From NCBI GenBank assembly GCA_902493535.1, contig CABUQG010000003.1:25172-89171 (forward strand): 64,000 nt of DNA. The letters are read 5' to 3'. The position numbers were made by a program, and so were the translations under genes. Below, in pieces: positions 44,117 through 53,504 of the stretch (the first letter of the stretch is position 1; each line of letters opens with the position of its first letter). The notes beneath the pieces were generated by a model. The model was not told where the DNA came from and did not search any database. It saw nothing but the letters and a program-made list of their open reading frames with translations. Source of the DNA: an uncultured Collinsella sp. Its GTDB lineage: Bacteria; Actinomycetota; Coriobacteriia; Coriobacteriales; Coriobacteriaceae.

Positions 44117-45318
44117 GGATCCTCTTCGCCTGCATGGTCTCCATGGAGACCATGGACAGGCCCGGAATCTACAGCGACCTCCTGAGGGAGCTCGCCTCAC
44201 GCGGCCACGACGTCTGTGCAATGGTGCCCAGGGAGAGACGCTCCGGCCTGCCGACTGAGTTCTCCGATTCCTGCGGCGTCCGGCTCCTGAAGGTCGCCGT
44301 CGGCAACGTCACCAAGAGCGGCCTCCTCGAGAAGGGGGTGGCGACGCTCTCCATCGGCGGCAGGTACTGGTCCGCCTTCCGGCGCTACTTCGACGACGAG
44401 CGGTTTGACCTCGTCGTCTACACGACGCCCCCGACGACGCTCTGTGGCTTCATCGGCAAGGTCAAGAGGCACACTGGGGCAAAGGCATACCTTCTGCTCA
44501 AGGATATATTCCCCCAGAACTCCCTCGACCTGGGCATGCTGAGGGAGTCTGGCCCCATGGGACTCGTGTACCGACATTTCAAAGCGACCGAGAGGGAGTC
44601 CTACGAGCTCGCGGACTACATCGGGTGCATGTCGGAGGCCAATAGGGCATATCTGCTCGAGCACGAGCCCTGGATCGACGCCGGCTCCGTGGAGGTCAAC
44701 CCCAACAGCGTCGCTGTCGCGCCCCGTCCCGTCCCGGACGTGCCCGCGCTCCGCGCTAAGCTTGGGCTTCCCGCGGGGGAGATGGTCTTCGTCTACGGCG
44801 GGAGCCTCGGCAAGCCGCAGGACATCGGTTTCCTCATCGAATGCCTGAAGGCCAATGAGATAAATCCCGTGGGCTACTTCGCCATAGCGGGCGCCGGCAC
44901 GGATCGCCCCAGGCTTGAGGAGTACTTCTCAGAGTCCCGTCCCGCCCACGCGAGGCTCTACCCGATGCTGCCCGTCGAGGAGTTCGATGACCTCGTCTCG
45001 TCGGCGGACGTCTGCCTGCTCTTCCTCGACCACCGGTTCACCATCCCCAACTTCCCCTCGCGCCTGCTGAGCTACCTCAAGGCGTCCAAGCCCGTCGTCG
45101 CCGCCGTGGACCCCTCAACTGACGTCGGGACCATAGCGGAGGAGAACGGTTTCGGCTTCCGGTGCGGTAGCACCGATCCCGATGAGTTCCTGCGCGCCTG
45201 CGCGCGCTTCGCGCCCGGGACCGCCGCGACCATGGGCGCGAAGGGGCGGGCGTATCTAGAAGAGAACTACGACGTAAAGAGGTCATGCGACTTGATTGAG
45301 AGGCACTTCAATGGATAA
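44113..45318 (+). CDS. Glycosyltransferase family 4, WbuB-like
   Basis: The 401-residue protein has a GT-B layout: an N-terminal domain starting MRILFACMVSMETM and a C-terminal donor domain with MVFVYGGSLGKPQDIGFLIECL, FAIAGAGTDRP and the acidic block LFLDHRFTIPNFPSRLLSYL. It resembles WbuB-type transferases, which add L-FucNAc, and lies directly before fnlA. Donor identity is inferred from context. The ATG overlaps the pglD TGA. Confidence 0.82.
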   Translation: MRILFACMVSMETMDRPGIYSDLLRELASRGHDVCAMVPRERRSGLPTEFSDSCGVRLLKVAVGNVTKSGLLEKGVATLSIGGRYWSAFRRYFDDERFDLVVYTTPPTTLCGFIGKVKRHTGAKAYLLLKDIFPQNSLDLGMLRESGPMGLVYRHFKATERESYELADYIGCMSEANRAYLLEHEPWIDAGSVEVNPNSVAVAPRPVPDVPALRAKLGLPAGEMVFVYGGSLGKPQDIGFLIECLKANEINPVGYFAIAGAGTDRPRLEEYFSESRPAHARLYPMLPVEEFDDLVSSADVCLLFLDHRFTIPNFPSRLLSYLKASKPVVAAVDPSTDVGTIAEENGFGFRCGSTDPDEFLRACARFAPGTAATMGAKGRAYLEENYDVKRSCDLIERHFNG

Positions 45319-46369
45319 TCCGACGGTTTTCAAAGACAAGACCCTGATGATCACCGGCGGCACTGGGAGCTTCGGCAACACCGTGCTGAAGCACTTCATG
45401 CACACCGACCTGGCCGAGATCCGCATCTTTAGTCGGGACGAGAAGAAGCAGGACGACATGCGCCACCGCCTACAGGAGAAGAGACCCGAGCTCGCTGGCA
45501 AGGTGCGCTTTTTCATCGGTGACGTGCGTAACCCGCAGTCTGTGCGCGACGCCATGCACGGCGTGGACTACATCTTCCACGCCGCAGCCTTGAAGCAGGT
45601 TCCCTCCTGCGAGTTCTTCCCCATGGAGGCCGTGCGCACCAACGTCATCGGCACGGACAACGTGCTGCATGCCGCCATCGAGGAGGGCGTCGACCGCGTC
45701 GTGTGCCTGTCCACCGACAAGGCCGCATACCCCATCAACGCCATGGGCAAGTCCAAGGCCATGATGGAGTCCATCATCTATGCCAACGCCCGAAACGGCG
45801 CCGGCCGCACCACCATCTGCTGCACCCGCTACGGCAACGTCATGTGCTCGCGCGGCAGCGTCATCCCGCTGTTCATCGACCGCATCAGGAAGGGCGAGCC
45901 GCTCACGGTCACCGACCCCAACATGACCCGCTTCCTCATGAACCTGGACGAGGCGGTCGACCTGGTGCAGTTCGCCTTCGAGCACGCCAACCCCGGCGAC
46001 CTGTTCATCCAGAAGGCGCCGGCCTCCACAATCGGCGACCTCGCCGAGGCGGTCCAGAAGGTCTTCGGCCGCGTGGGCACCCAGGTGATCGGCACCCGCC
46101 ACGGCGAGAAGCTCTTCGAGACCCTCATGACCCGCGAGGAACGCCTGAGGTCCGAGGACATGGGCGGCTACTACCGCGTGGCCTGCGACTCGCGCGACCT
46201 CAACTACGACAAGTTCGTCGTCGACGGCGAGGTGGAGACCCAGGCCGACGAGTCCTACACCTCCCACAACACCGAGAGACTCGACGTGGCGGGCACCATC
46301 GCCAAGATCAAGACCGCCGAGTACGTGCAGCTGGCACTCGAGGGCCGCGAGCACGAGGCGGTGCAGTAG
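45311..46369 (+). CDS. fnlA: UDP-GlcNAc 4,6-dehydratase/5-epimerase, FnlA/CapE type
   Basis: The soluble 352-residue SDR enzyme carries out the first step from UDP-GlcNAc to UDP-L-FucNAc. It shows TLMITGGTGSFGNTVLKHFM, IFSRDEKKQDDMRH, FHAAALKQVPSCEFFPMEA and the triad region CLSTDKAAYPINAMGKSK, with Met in place of Tyr as in CapE. GTRHGEKLFETL is also typical. GAGAGG lies 8 nt before the ATG. Confidence 0.92.
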   Translation: MDNPTVFKDKTLMITGGTGSFGNTVLKHFMHTDLAEIRIFSRDEKKQDDMRHRLQEKRPELAGKVRFFIGDVRNPQSVRDAMHGVDYIFHAAALKQVPSCEFFPMEAVRTNVIGTDNVLHAAIEEGVDRVVCLSTDKAAYPINAMGKSKAMMESIIYANARNGAGRTTICCTRYGNVMCSRGSVIPLFIDRIRKGEPLTVTDPNMTRFLMNLDEAVDLVQFAFEHANPGDLFIQKAPASTIGDLAEAVQKVFGRVGTQVIGTRHGEKLFETLMTREERLRSEDMGGYYRVACDSRDLNYDKFVVDGEVETQADESYTSHNTERLDVAGTIAKIKTAEYVQLALEGREHEAVQ

Positions 46370-46370
46370 G

Positions 46371-47588
46371 GTGCGCGTCCTCGTCACCGGCGCGAGGGGC
46401 TTCGTCGGGAGGAACCTCTGCTGCGCCCTCAAGAACATAAGGGACGGCAAGGACCGCCGCGCCAAATTCCAGCAACTCCTTCCCCTCGAGGTCATGGAGT
46501 ACGACCTCGACTCGGCGCCCGGTGAGCTGGAGGACTTCTGCTCCCGCGCCGACTTCGTCTTCAACCTGGCGGGCGTCAACCGCCCCGAGGACCAGGCGGA
46601 GTTCATGGAGGGCAACTTCGGGTTCGCGTCCACGCTGCTGGACACCCTCGAGCGCCACGGCAACAGGTGCCCCGTCATGCTCTCCAGCTCCGCGCAGGCG
46701 AGCCTGTCCGGCCGCTTCGAGGGCTCCGTATACGGCGAGTCGAAGCTCGCGGGGGAGGGCCTGTTCCGGGAGTACTCGGAGCGCACGGGGGCGCCCGTGC
46801 TCATCTACCGCTTCCCCAACCTCTACGGCAAGTGGTGCCGCCCGCGCTACAACTCCGCCGTGGCGACCTTCTGCGACGCCATCGCCAACGGCCGCCCCTA
46901 CACCGTGAACGACCCATCCGTGGAGCTGGAGCTCCTCTACATCGACGACCTCGTCGACGAGATGCTGGGCGCGCTGCTGGGCGAGGAGCACCGCTGCGGC
47001 TACGAGGGGCTCGAGAGGGTAGAGGGTGACGAGTTCTGCTACGTCCCTAAGACCGACGTGAAGACCCTGGGCGAGATCGTCTGCCTGCTCGACGGCTTCC
47101 GCGACAGCCGCGAGACGCTCGCGGTGCCCGACTTGACGGAGGGCTCCTTCTCCAAGAAGCTCTGGAGCACGTTCCTGTCCTACTACGAGCCGGGGCACTT
47201 CGCCTACGGCCTCAGGCCCAACGTGGACGGCCGCGGCTCTTTCACCGAGTTCCTGCGAACGCCCGAGCGCGGCCAGGTCTCCATCAACGTCTCGAGGCCC
47301 GGCATCACCAAGGGCAACCACTGGCACATGAGCAAGTGGGAGAGGTTCCTGGTGGTCTCCGGCACCGCGTCGATCAAGCTCAGGAAGGTGGGGGAGGACT
47401 CCGATGGAAACCCGTTCCCCGTCGACGAGTACATCGTCTCGGGTTCCGACATGCGCGCCGTGGAGATGATCCCGGGCTACACGCACTCCATCACCAACCT
47501 GTCCGACACCGAGGACCTCGTGACCGTCATGTGGGCCAACGAGCCCTTCGACCCCGAGAACCCCGACACCTACTACGAGGAAGTTTAG
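46371..47588 (+). CDS. fnlB: UDP-2-acetamido-2,6-dideoxy-hexulose reductase, FnlB/CapF type
   Basis: CapF/FnlB has two domains: an SDR reductase and a C-terminal cupin, and it makes the UDP-L-6-deoxytalosamine-type intermediate. In the 405-residue protein the first domain starts MRVLVTGARGFVGRNLCCAL and contains SSSAQASLSGRFEGSVYGESK. The cupin holds ITKGNHWHMSKWERFLVVSG and PGYTHSITNLSD, with metal-ligand histidines. It uses a GTG start 1 nt after the fnlA stop. Confidence 0.92.
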   Translation: MRVLVTGARGFVGRNLCCALKNIRDGKDRRAKFQQLLPLEVMEYDLDSAPGELEDFCSRADFVFNLAGVNRPEDQAEFMEGNFGFASTLLDTLERHGNRCPVMLSSSAQASLSGRFEGSVYGESKLAGEGLFREYSERTGAPVLIYRFPNLYGKWCRPRYNSAVATFCDAIANGRPYTVNDPSVELELLYIDDLVDEMLGALLGEEHRCGYEGLERVEGDEFCYVPKTDVKTLGEIVCLLDGFRDSRETLAVPDLTEGSFSKKLWSTFLSYYEPGHFAYGLRPNVDGRGSFTEFLRTPERGQVSINVSRPGITKGNHWHMSKWERFLVVSGTASIKLRKVGEDSDGNPFPVDEYIVSGSDMRAVEMIPGYTHSITNLSDTEDLVTVMWANEPFDPENPDTYYEEV

Positions 47589-47594
47589 TCCAGC

Positions 47595-48215
47595 ATGGAT
47601 TTGAAGCGCTATGTCGCAAAGGGCCTAAGAGCAATTTTACAGCCTCCGGCTATTACCGACTGCACTATTCACCGCACCTCGCGCGTGTGTTCCGGTACGC
47701 AACTTAACAACACTAGTCTTGGTCGTTATTCTTATATCGGGCACGATTGCTTCACGGTTAACGCGCAGATTGGTTCATTCTGCTCTATTGCAGATTGCTG
47801 CCGTATAGGCGGGGCGTCCCATCAGATGTCATACGTTTCAACCTCACCGGTATTCTGTGAAGGAAATAACGTGATGAGAAAAAATTTCTCCCAATTTAAA
47901 GATGCAATAACAAATAAGACCGTTATTTCATCTGACGTTTGGATTGGGGCTGGGGCAACCATCCTTTCTGGAGTCTCAATCGGTGTTGGAGCTGTTATTG
48001 GAGCAGGCAGCGTTGTCACAAAAGATGTGCCCGCCTATGGAATTGTAGCCGGCAATCCAGCGCGCTTGCTTCGGTATAGGTTCTCTAGTAGTCAAATATC
48101 CGACTTGATTTCGTCGGAATGGTGGACTTGGGATGACGCTCGCCTAACCGAAGCAAGCAATTCATTTGATAACCCTGATTTATTTATTCAGCGCTTCGTT
48201 AAGGACAGCCGATGA
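47595..48215 (+). CDS. CatB-related O-acetyltransferase (hexapeptide repeat)
   Basis: The 206-residue protein has hexapeptide repeats (LGRYSYIGHDCFTVNAQIGSF), a conserved GGASHQMSYVSTSPVF loop with His, VWIGAGATILSGVSIGVGAVIGAGSVVTKDV, and the C-terminal GNPARLLRYRF. It probably acetylates a sugar hydroxyl of the repeat unit. From here to 50.67 kb the sequence is clearly more AT-rich than its flanks. Confidence 0.88.
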   Translation: MDLKRYVAKGLRAILQPPAITDCTIHRTSRVCSGTQLNNTSLGRYSYIGHDCFTVNAQIGSFCSIADCCRIGGASHQMSYVSTSPVFCEGNNVMRKNFSQFKDAITNKTVISSDVWIGAGATILSGVSIGVGAVIGAGSVVTKDVPAYGIVAGNPARLLRYRFSSSQISDLISSEWWTWDDARLTEASNSFDNPDLFIQRFVKDSR

Positions 48216-49381
48216 AAATCTTACATATCTGTTTGGCTAGTTTCTATATCGATAACTATTCTTATCAGGAGAATTTGTTACCCAAGTTTCATAAGAAACT
48301 TGGGTATGAGGTTGAGATAATTGCCTCTATGCAGTCCTTTGATAACAATGGAGAGACCTCTTACATTGAAAAATCGTCTTACTCTTATTTAAACGAGAAT
48401 GGCATTAAAGTTACAAGGCTGCAGTACAAACATTCGAATCCTCAATTGCAGAGATTGCGTCACTACATAGGAACCGGCGAAGCGGTTGCAGCCGCTTCGC
48501 CTGATATTATTTTCTGCCACGGCTGCCAGTTTGGCGATATGCCAATTATCGTTAATTATGTAAAGGCACACCCCAACGTCAAGCTATTCATTGATAGCCA
48601 TGCAGATTATTCGAACAGCGCTAGCAACTGGGTTTCGCTTCATATTCTTCATAGGATTATCTGGCGTCATGAGGCCCAGCTTGCGCTGCCCTATACAGAA
48701 CGATTTTGGGGAGTTCTTCCCGCACGTGTCGAATTTCTGGAGGAAAACTACGGGCTTCCCAAGGAAAAGTGTCAGCTTCTTGTCATGGGCGCCGATGACG
48801 ATGAGGTGAAGCGGGCTTCTGATCCTGCTTCGGTAGCTAAGGTTAAACAGCGCTTTGGTTTTTGCGATGATGATTTTATAATCGTAACCGGCGGAAAGAT
48901 CGATGAGGCCAAGAGACAAGTCCTCGCGCTTATGGATGCTGTCGTCGAAATGGATGAACGCGTAAAGCTTCTTGTGTTTGGTCCTGTCGTCCCCACTATG
49001 AAGGCAGAGTTCGAGGAAAGGCTTTCTTGCGAACGTATCTCTTACGTACCTTGGGCCAACACTTCGGAATCTTATGATTATTTTTCTGTAGCGGATTTAG
49101 CCGCTTTTCCTGGACGTCATTCTGTTTATTGGGAGCAGGCAGTTGCCATGGAAAAGCCTTTGCTTATCAAGTATTGGGATGGTACTACGCATGTTGATTG
49201 CGGCGGAAATGTTGCTTTCACAAGCGGTGATGACTCAGAGTCCCTTAAGGCGGATATCGAGAGAATTAAAAGCCCCGAAGTTCTTTGCGATATGAACGAG
49301 GTCGCAAAGATTTCGAAGAATCATTTCCTGTATTCGGACATTGCTCGAATGAGTATCGGACTTGAAACCGACAGGGCATAG
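48212..49381 (+). CDS. Glycosyltransferase family 4-like
   Basis: The 389-residue protein fits a GT-B enzyme. It begins MKILHICLASFYIDNYSYQE, the acceptor-side domain has DIIFCHGCQFGDMPIIV, and the donor domain has FIIVTGGKIDEAKRQVLALMDA, KLLVFGPV and the CADLAAFPGRHSVYWEQA-like block near its end. The sugar donor is unknown. It lies in the AT-rich core and overlaps the acetyltransferase by 4 nt. Confidence 0.8.
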   Translation: MKILHICLASFYIDNYSYQENLLPKFHKKLGYEVEIIASMQSFDNNGETSYIEKSSYSYLNENGIKVTRLQYKHSNPQLQRLRHYIGTGEAVAAASPDIIFCHGCQFGDMPIIVNYVKAHPNVKLFIDSHADYSNSASNWVSLHILHRIIWRHEAQLALPYTERFWGVLPARVEFLEENYGLPKEKCQLLVMGADDDEVKRASDPASVAKVKQRFGFCDDDFIIVTGGKIDEAKRQVLALMDAVVEMDERVKLLVFGPVVPTMKAEFEERLSCERISYVPWANTSESYDYFSVADLAAFPGRHSVYWEQAVAMEKPLLIKYWDGTTHVDCGGNVAFTSGDDSESLKADIERIKSPEVLCDMNEVAKISKNHFLYSDIARMSIGLETDRA

Positions 49382-49383
49382 CT

Positions 49384-50673
49384 TTGAAACTGCTGATCAC
49401 ATTAATTATTATTTTTAATTTTGCTTCCAACTATCGTAGGGGCAGGTTTCTATCCTCTTCTACGGTTTGGATGCTCTGCTACTTCATGATTTTTGTCCTC
49501 TATCCGCTTACGGTTGACGAGCTTCTCTATATAAATGCCTCGACAATTGATCTTTATGCCTTTATTGGCATCCTTGCTTTCACAGTTGGGGGAACAATTG
49601 GTCGATTGAAAAGGAGCGGAATACCAAGACCATCAAAATCTGAAATTATTGCTCCAAATAAATCCGTTGCCTGGGTTTTATTCTGGATTTTCCTTACCGT
49701 TAGCGTTGCGCTTCTAATCTCGCAAATTGGTGTAGGGGGTATCTCTCAAGTTTTATCTGGAAAAATGACCTCCAAGCAGCTTACTTTGGGGGATGAAGGA
49801 ATTGGATCCTCGTTCACTTTTGCAATCCACCTACTCGTCCCGTGCGTTTTGGCTCTGTGGGTTACTGCAAATAATGAAAAAGACAAGAGACGTGCGCTTA
49901 TATCTCTTTTGATATACATCGTTATGACCCTATTATTTGGTTTTACGCGACTCTTTTTAATTTCTATCATTGCAATGCTTGTCATTTTTAGTCTAAGACA
50001 TACTTCTATACACCAGCAAGTTGTTTATACAGCATTCAGTATCGTTGCTTTACTTTTTGTAATGGTATTTTTAAATTTCATTCGTTGCTTTGGACTGGGA
50101 GAGTCAATCTCCTTCAAAACCATTTTTGATATTGATTATATTTTCGAAAGCACTGACTTTAGCTTTAGCTATCACTGGTTTAATGAACTGCTTAGTACTC
50201 ACATCGACTTGATTAATCCTGTTGTGTATCTGAAGCCTTTATTTGCTTTTATTCCTCGGTCGATTTGGGAATTTAAGCCAGAGCCGCTTAGCATGCAGGT
50301 GCTTAAGCAAATTAATCCTGGTTTGGCTGCTACGGGTTACTCAACTGCTGGCAATAGCGTCCTTGGAGAAGGATATGCTGTTTTTGGTCTTGTCGGTATT
50401 TTTTTGGCTCCTTTCATTTGGGGGGTCGTTTGCACCGTTCTTGATGAGAGCTATTACAAACGATTGGAGGAGGGTGGGGATCAGTCCATCTGGACTATCG
50501 CTTACCTCATTTTTGCCGTGTTTGTTGTAATTAGTGGACAGCGCGGTGACTGGAGTCAATACATGACCATAGTTCTCTGGTTCTATTTGCTTCCTCTCTA
50601 CTGCATAGGACGAAGAGTGCCTATTGAAGAGCAAACTGCCGAACCTTCTGAATTAATGGAGAGAGAACAGTGA
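49384..50673 (+). CDS. wzy: O-antigen/capsule polymerase (Wzy-like)
   Basis: The 429-residue protein is almost entirely hydrophobic with about ten to eleven predicted membrane segments, for example YAFIGILAFTVGGTIG, WVLFWIFLTVSVALLI and VVYTAFSIVALLFVMVFL. A large loop near residues 255-330 ends in NPGLAATGYSTAGNSVLGEGYAVFG, common in O-antigen polymerases. It would polymerise lipid-linked repeat units outside the membrane. It is the most AT-rich gene of the cluster. The call rests on topology and context. Confidence 0.8.
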   Translation: MKLLITLIIIFNFASNYRRGRFLSSSTVWMLCYFMIFVLYPLTVDELLYINASTIDLYAFIGILAFTVGGTIGRLKRSGIPRPSKSEIIAPNKSVAWVLFWIFLTVSVALLISQIGVGGISQVLSGKMTSKQLTLGDEGIGSSFTFAIHLLVPCVLALWVTANNEKDKRRALISLLIYIVMTLLFGFTRLFLISIIAMLVIFSLRHTSIHQQVVYTAFSIVALLFVMVFLNFIRCFGLGESISFKTIFDIDYIFESTDFSFSYHWFNELLSTHIDLINPVVYLKPLFAFIPRSIWEFKPEPLSMQVLKQINPGLAATGYSTAGNSVLGEGYAVFGLVGIFLAPFIWGVVCTVLDESYYKRLEEGGDQSIWTIAYLIFAVFVVISGQRGDWSQYMTIVLWFYLLPLYCIGRRVPIEEQTAEPSELMEREQ

Positions 50674-52182
50674 AAGTTAACCAATACAAAGCCGGCGCCG
50701 TTCTATCCTATGGTGCCGTTGCCTTCAACACTGTTGCGGGGCTCATCTACACCCCTTGGATGATCTCTTGCATCGGTGCGGACGATTACGGTCTCTACAC
50801 CCTCGCTCTCTCCGTCGTCAATTTCTTTCTGCTCGATTTCGGGCTCGGAGATTCCGTCTCGCGCTTTCTCTCGAAGTACTATGCGGAGGGCAAAGAGGAT
50901 GCCGTCGGGATGTTCCTGGGCATTGTTTATAAGACCTATATCGCGATAACCTTTCTCATCGCCGTCGCCCTCGTGGTCGTATTCTTCAATATCGATGGTC
51001 TTTACTCCGGTCTCACGCCAGAGCAGATGCCCGTTTTCAAGACGCTGTTCGTCATTGTTGCGTTCTACAGCATCTTCTCCTTCCCGTTCGCGCCCCTGAA
51101 CGGCATCCTCACTGCCAACGAACGGTTCGTCGCCCTTAACGCGTGCAATCTTATCCAAAAGGTGCTGACTGTGCTCCTCATCGTCGTGACCCTCCTGATG
51201 GGCTGGGGGGGTCGTAGCGCTCGTTATCGTCAACGCCGCCGTCAGTGTTGTCACCACACTCGCCAAGCTCGTGCTCGTCCATAGGGGCACCAAGGCGAGG
51301 GCGGACCTCGCTGGCTGGGACTCGGGGCTCGCTCGCGAGGTGGTCGGTTTCTCCGTGTGGGTCATGGTCGGCCAGGTCTGCCAACGGTTTATCTTCGCGG
51401 TTATGCCCTCCATCATCGCCATCACCGCTGCCACTTCCGAGGTCGCGCTCTTCGGTCTCGCCTCGTCGCTCGAGAGCTATGTCTACACGGTTGCGAGTGC
51501 CCTGAACGGCATGTTCATGCCGAAGGTCTCTCGCGCAGTCGTCGGCGTTGGTGAGGGTCTACAGACCCTCATGGTCCGCTTCGGCAGGGTGCAACTGTAT
51601 ATCATCGGCTTCATCGAGGTCTGCTTCTTCGGTCTCGGCGGCTGGTTCATACAGTGTTGGATGGGCAACGGGTACGACGGTCTCTGGCTGTGTACTCTCC
51701 TGCTCATTATCCCCAGCCTCGTCGAGCTTCCGCAGCTCGTCGGCGTCACGGCGATCACTGCGGCGGGGCAGGTGCGAGCAAAGGCATTCGTATTCCTCGC
51801 CATGGCCGTCTGCAACGTCGTTCTCGGCTTCGTCCTCTCCGTGCCCCTCGGCGCCCTTGGTGGATGCCTCTCCATCTGTATCGCCTACTTTTTGAGGACC
51901 ATCGGGCAGAACGTCATCTATAGGAACTCCCTTAGGATCGATCTCAAGCGCTTCTTCGCCGACACATTCGGGAGCTGGCTGTTACCTGCCGCGGTCACGC
52001 TTGGGGTCAGCATCGTCCTGGACCGCATCTTCCCCGTCAGGGGCTGGTCGGGGTTGCTCCTCGCGGGCTGCCTCACGGCTGCCGTCTACTCGTTCCTTTG
52101 TTGGAAGCTCTCGATGAACGAGTACGAGCGCGGGCTCGTCATCTCGGTCGCCTCAAAATCGACGAGGGCGAGGACCCGATAA
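50670..52182 (+). pseudogene. wzx: Wzx-type flippase split by a frameshift at a G7 tract
   Basis: The two parts together make a MATE/PST-type polysaccharide flippase of about 503 residues. The first frame (GTG at 50670) gives SYGAVAFNTVAGLIYTPWMI ... NLIQKVLTVLLIVVTLLMGWGG. The second frame resumes as VVALVIVNAAVSVVTTLAKL and continues to 52182. The switch is at seven consecutive G (51205-51211); six or nine G would restore one reading frame. No other defect is seen. Either the gene is off, or phase-variable, or the base is a sequence error. Base composition returns to GC-rich inside this gene. Confidence 0.85.
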
Positions 52183-52259
52183 GGGTCGACGAACGGTGTT
52201 CAATGATTCTCTTGCCATTGCGACTCTGTTGAATTGGCTTCCTCCGAGAAAGGATTCGA

Positions 52260-53441
52260 ATGGATAACACGGTAAATATTCACTTCAAAGATGACGGACG
52301 CCTGAAGCTCCTGGTCATCGTGGGCACCCGCCCCGAGGTCATCCGGCTGTCCGAGGTCATCAAGAAGTGCCGCCGCCACTTCGACTGCCTGCTGGCGCAC
52401 ACCGGGCAGAACTACGACTACACGCTCAACGGCATCTTCTTCCGCGACCTGGAGCTCGCCGACCCGGACGTCTACCTGGACGCCGTGGGCGCGGACCTCG
52501 GCGAGACCGTGGGCAACATCATCGCCGCGAGCTACAAGCTCATGGTGCAGGTGCAGCCCGACGCGCTGCTGATCCTGGGCGACACCAACAGCTGCCTGTC
52601 CGCCATCGCGGCCAAGAGGCTCCACATCCCCATCTTCCACATGGAGGCGGGCAACCGCTGCAAGGACGAGTGCCTGCCCGAGGAGACCAACCGCCGCATC
52701 GTCGACGTGATCTCCGACGTCAACTTGGCCTACTCCGAGCACGCCCGCCGCTACCTCAAGGACACCGGCTGCGCCCCGGAGCGCACCTACGTCACGGGCT
52801 CGCCCATGGCCGAGGTCCTGCGCGCGAACCTTGATAAGATCGAGGCATCGAATATCCTCTCCGAGCTCGGATTGGAGCCCAAGCGCTACATGCTGCTGTC
52901 CGCCCACCGCGAGGAGAACATCGACACCGAGGCGAACTTCACGAGCCTGTTCACCGCCATCAACGCGCTCGCGGAGAAATACGACATGCCGATCCTGTAC
53001 TCCTGCCACCCGCGCTCCCGCAAGCGCCTGGAGGCCACCGGCTTCGAGCTCGACCCGCGCGTGCGCATGCACGAGCCCATGGGCTTCCACGACTACAACT
53101 GCCTGCAGATGAACGCCTTCGCGGTGGTGTCCGACTCCGGCACGCTGCCCGAGGAGTCCAGCTTCTTCGCGAGTGTCGGGCATCCTTTCCCGGCGGTGTG
53201 CATCCGCACCTCCACCGAGCGCCCCGAGGCGCTGGACAAGGCCTGCTTCACGCTGGCCGGCATCTCCAAGAAGGGGCTGCTGCAGGCCGTCCACACCGCC
53301 GTCGAGCTCGACGCGGAGGGGTCGCTCCCCGAGGCCCCCGTTCCCGACTACGCCGACGAGACCGTCTCCACCAAGGTGGTCAAGATCATCCAGAGCTACA
53401 CCGGCGTCGTGGACAAGATGGTGTGGAGGAAGAGTCTCTAG
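52260..53441 (+). CDS. fnlC: UDP-N-acetylglucosamine 2-epimerase, FnlC/CapG/WecB type
   Basis: The 393-residue enzyme would finish UDP-L-FucNAc synthesis by 2-epimerisation. It shows LLVIVGTRPEVIRLSEVIK, HTGQNYDYTLNGIFF, FHMEAGNRCKDECLPEETNRR, LLSAHREENID and VVSDSGTLPEESSFF. Its separation from fnlAB by five genes of the variable core is a sign that a cassette was inserted. Some role as a plain ManNAc-forming epimerase is possible. Confidence 0.9.
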   Translation: MDNTVNIHFKDDGRLKLLVIVGTRPEVIRLSEVIKKCRRHFDCLLAHTGQNYDYTLNGIFFRDLELADPDVYLDAVGADLGETVGNIIAASYKLMVQVQPDALLILGDTNSCLSAIAAKRLHIPIFHMEAGNRCKDECLPEETNRRIVDVISDVNLAYSEHARRYLKDTGCAPERTYVTGSPMAEVLRANLDKIEASNILSELGLEPKRYMLLSAHREENIDTEANFTSLFTAINALAEKYDMPILYSCHPRSRKRLEATGFELDPRVRMHEPMGFHDYNCLQMNAFAVVSDSGTLPEESSFFASVGHPFPAVCIRTSTERPEALDKACFTLAGISKKGLLQAVHTAVELDAEGSLPEAPVPDYADETVSTKVVKIIQSYTGVVDKMVWRKSL

Positions 53442-53504
53442 CTTTTAAGCCTCAACGGTTGTTGGGGCTATTTTTAACCTGTTCTTTGACAATTGGAGAA
53501 TGAC

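Noticed and set aside
45470..47486. Long - strand frames opposite fnlA and fnlB
   Set aside because: The + strand genes have full sets of catalytic motifs. The - strand products are low-complexity mirrors.
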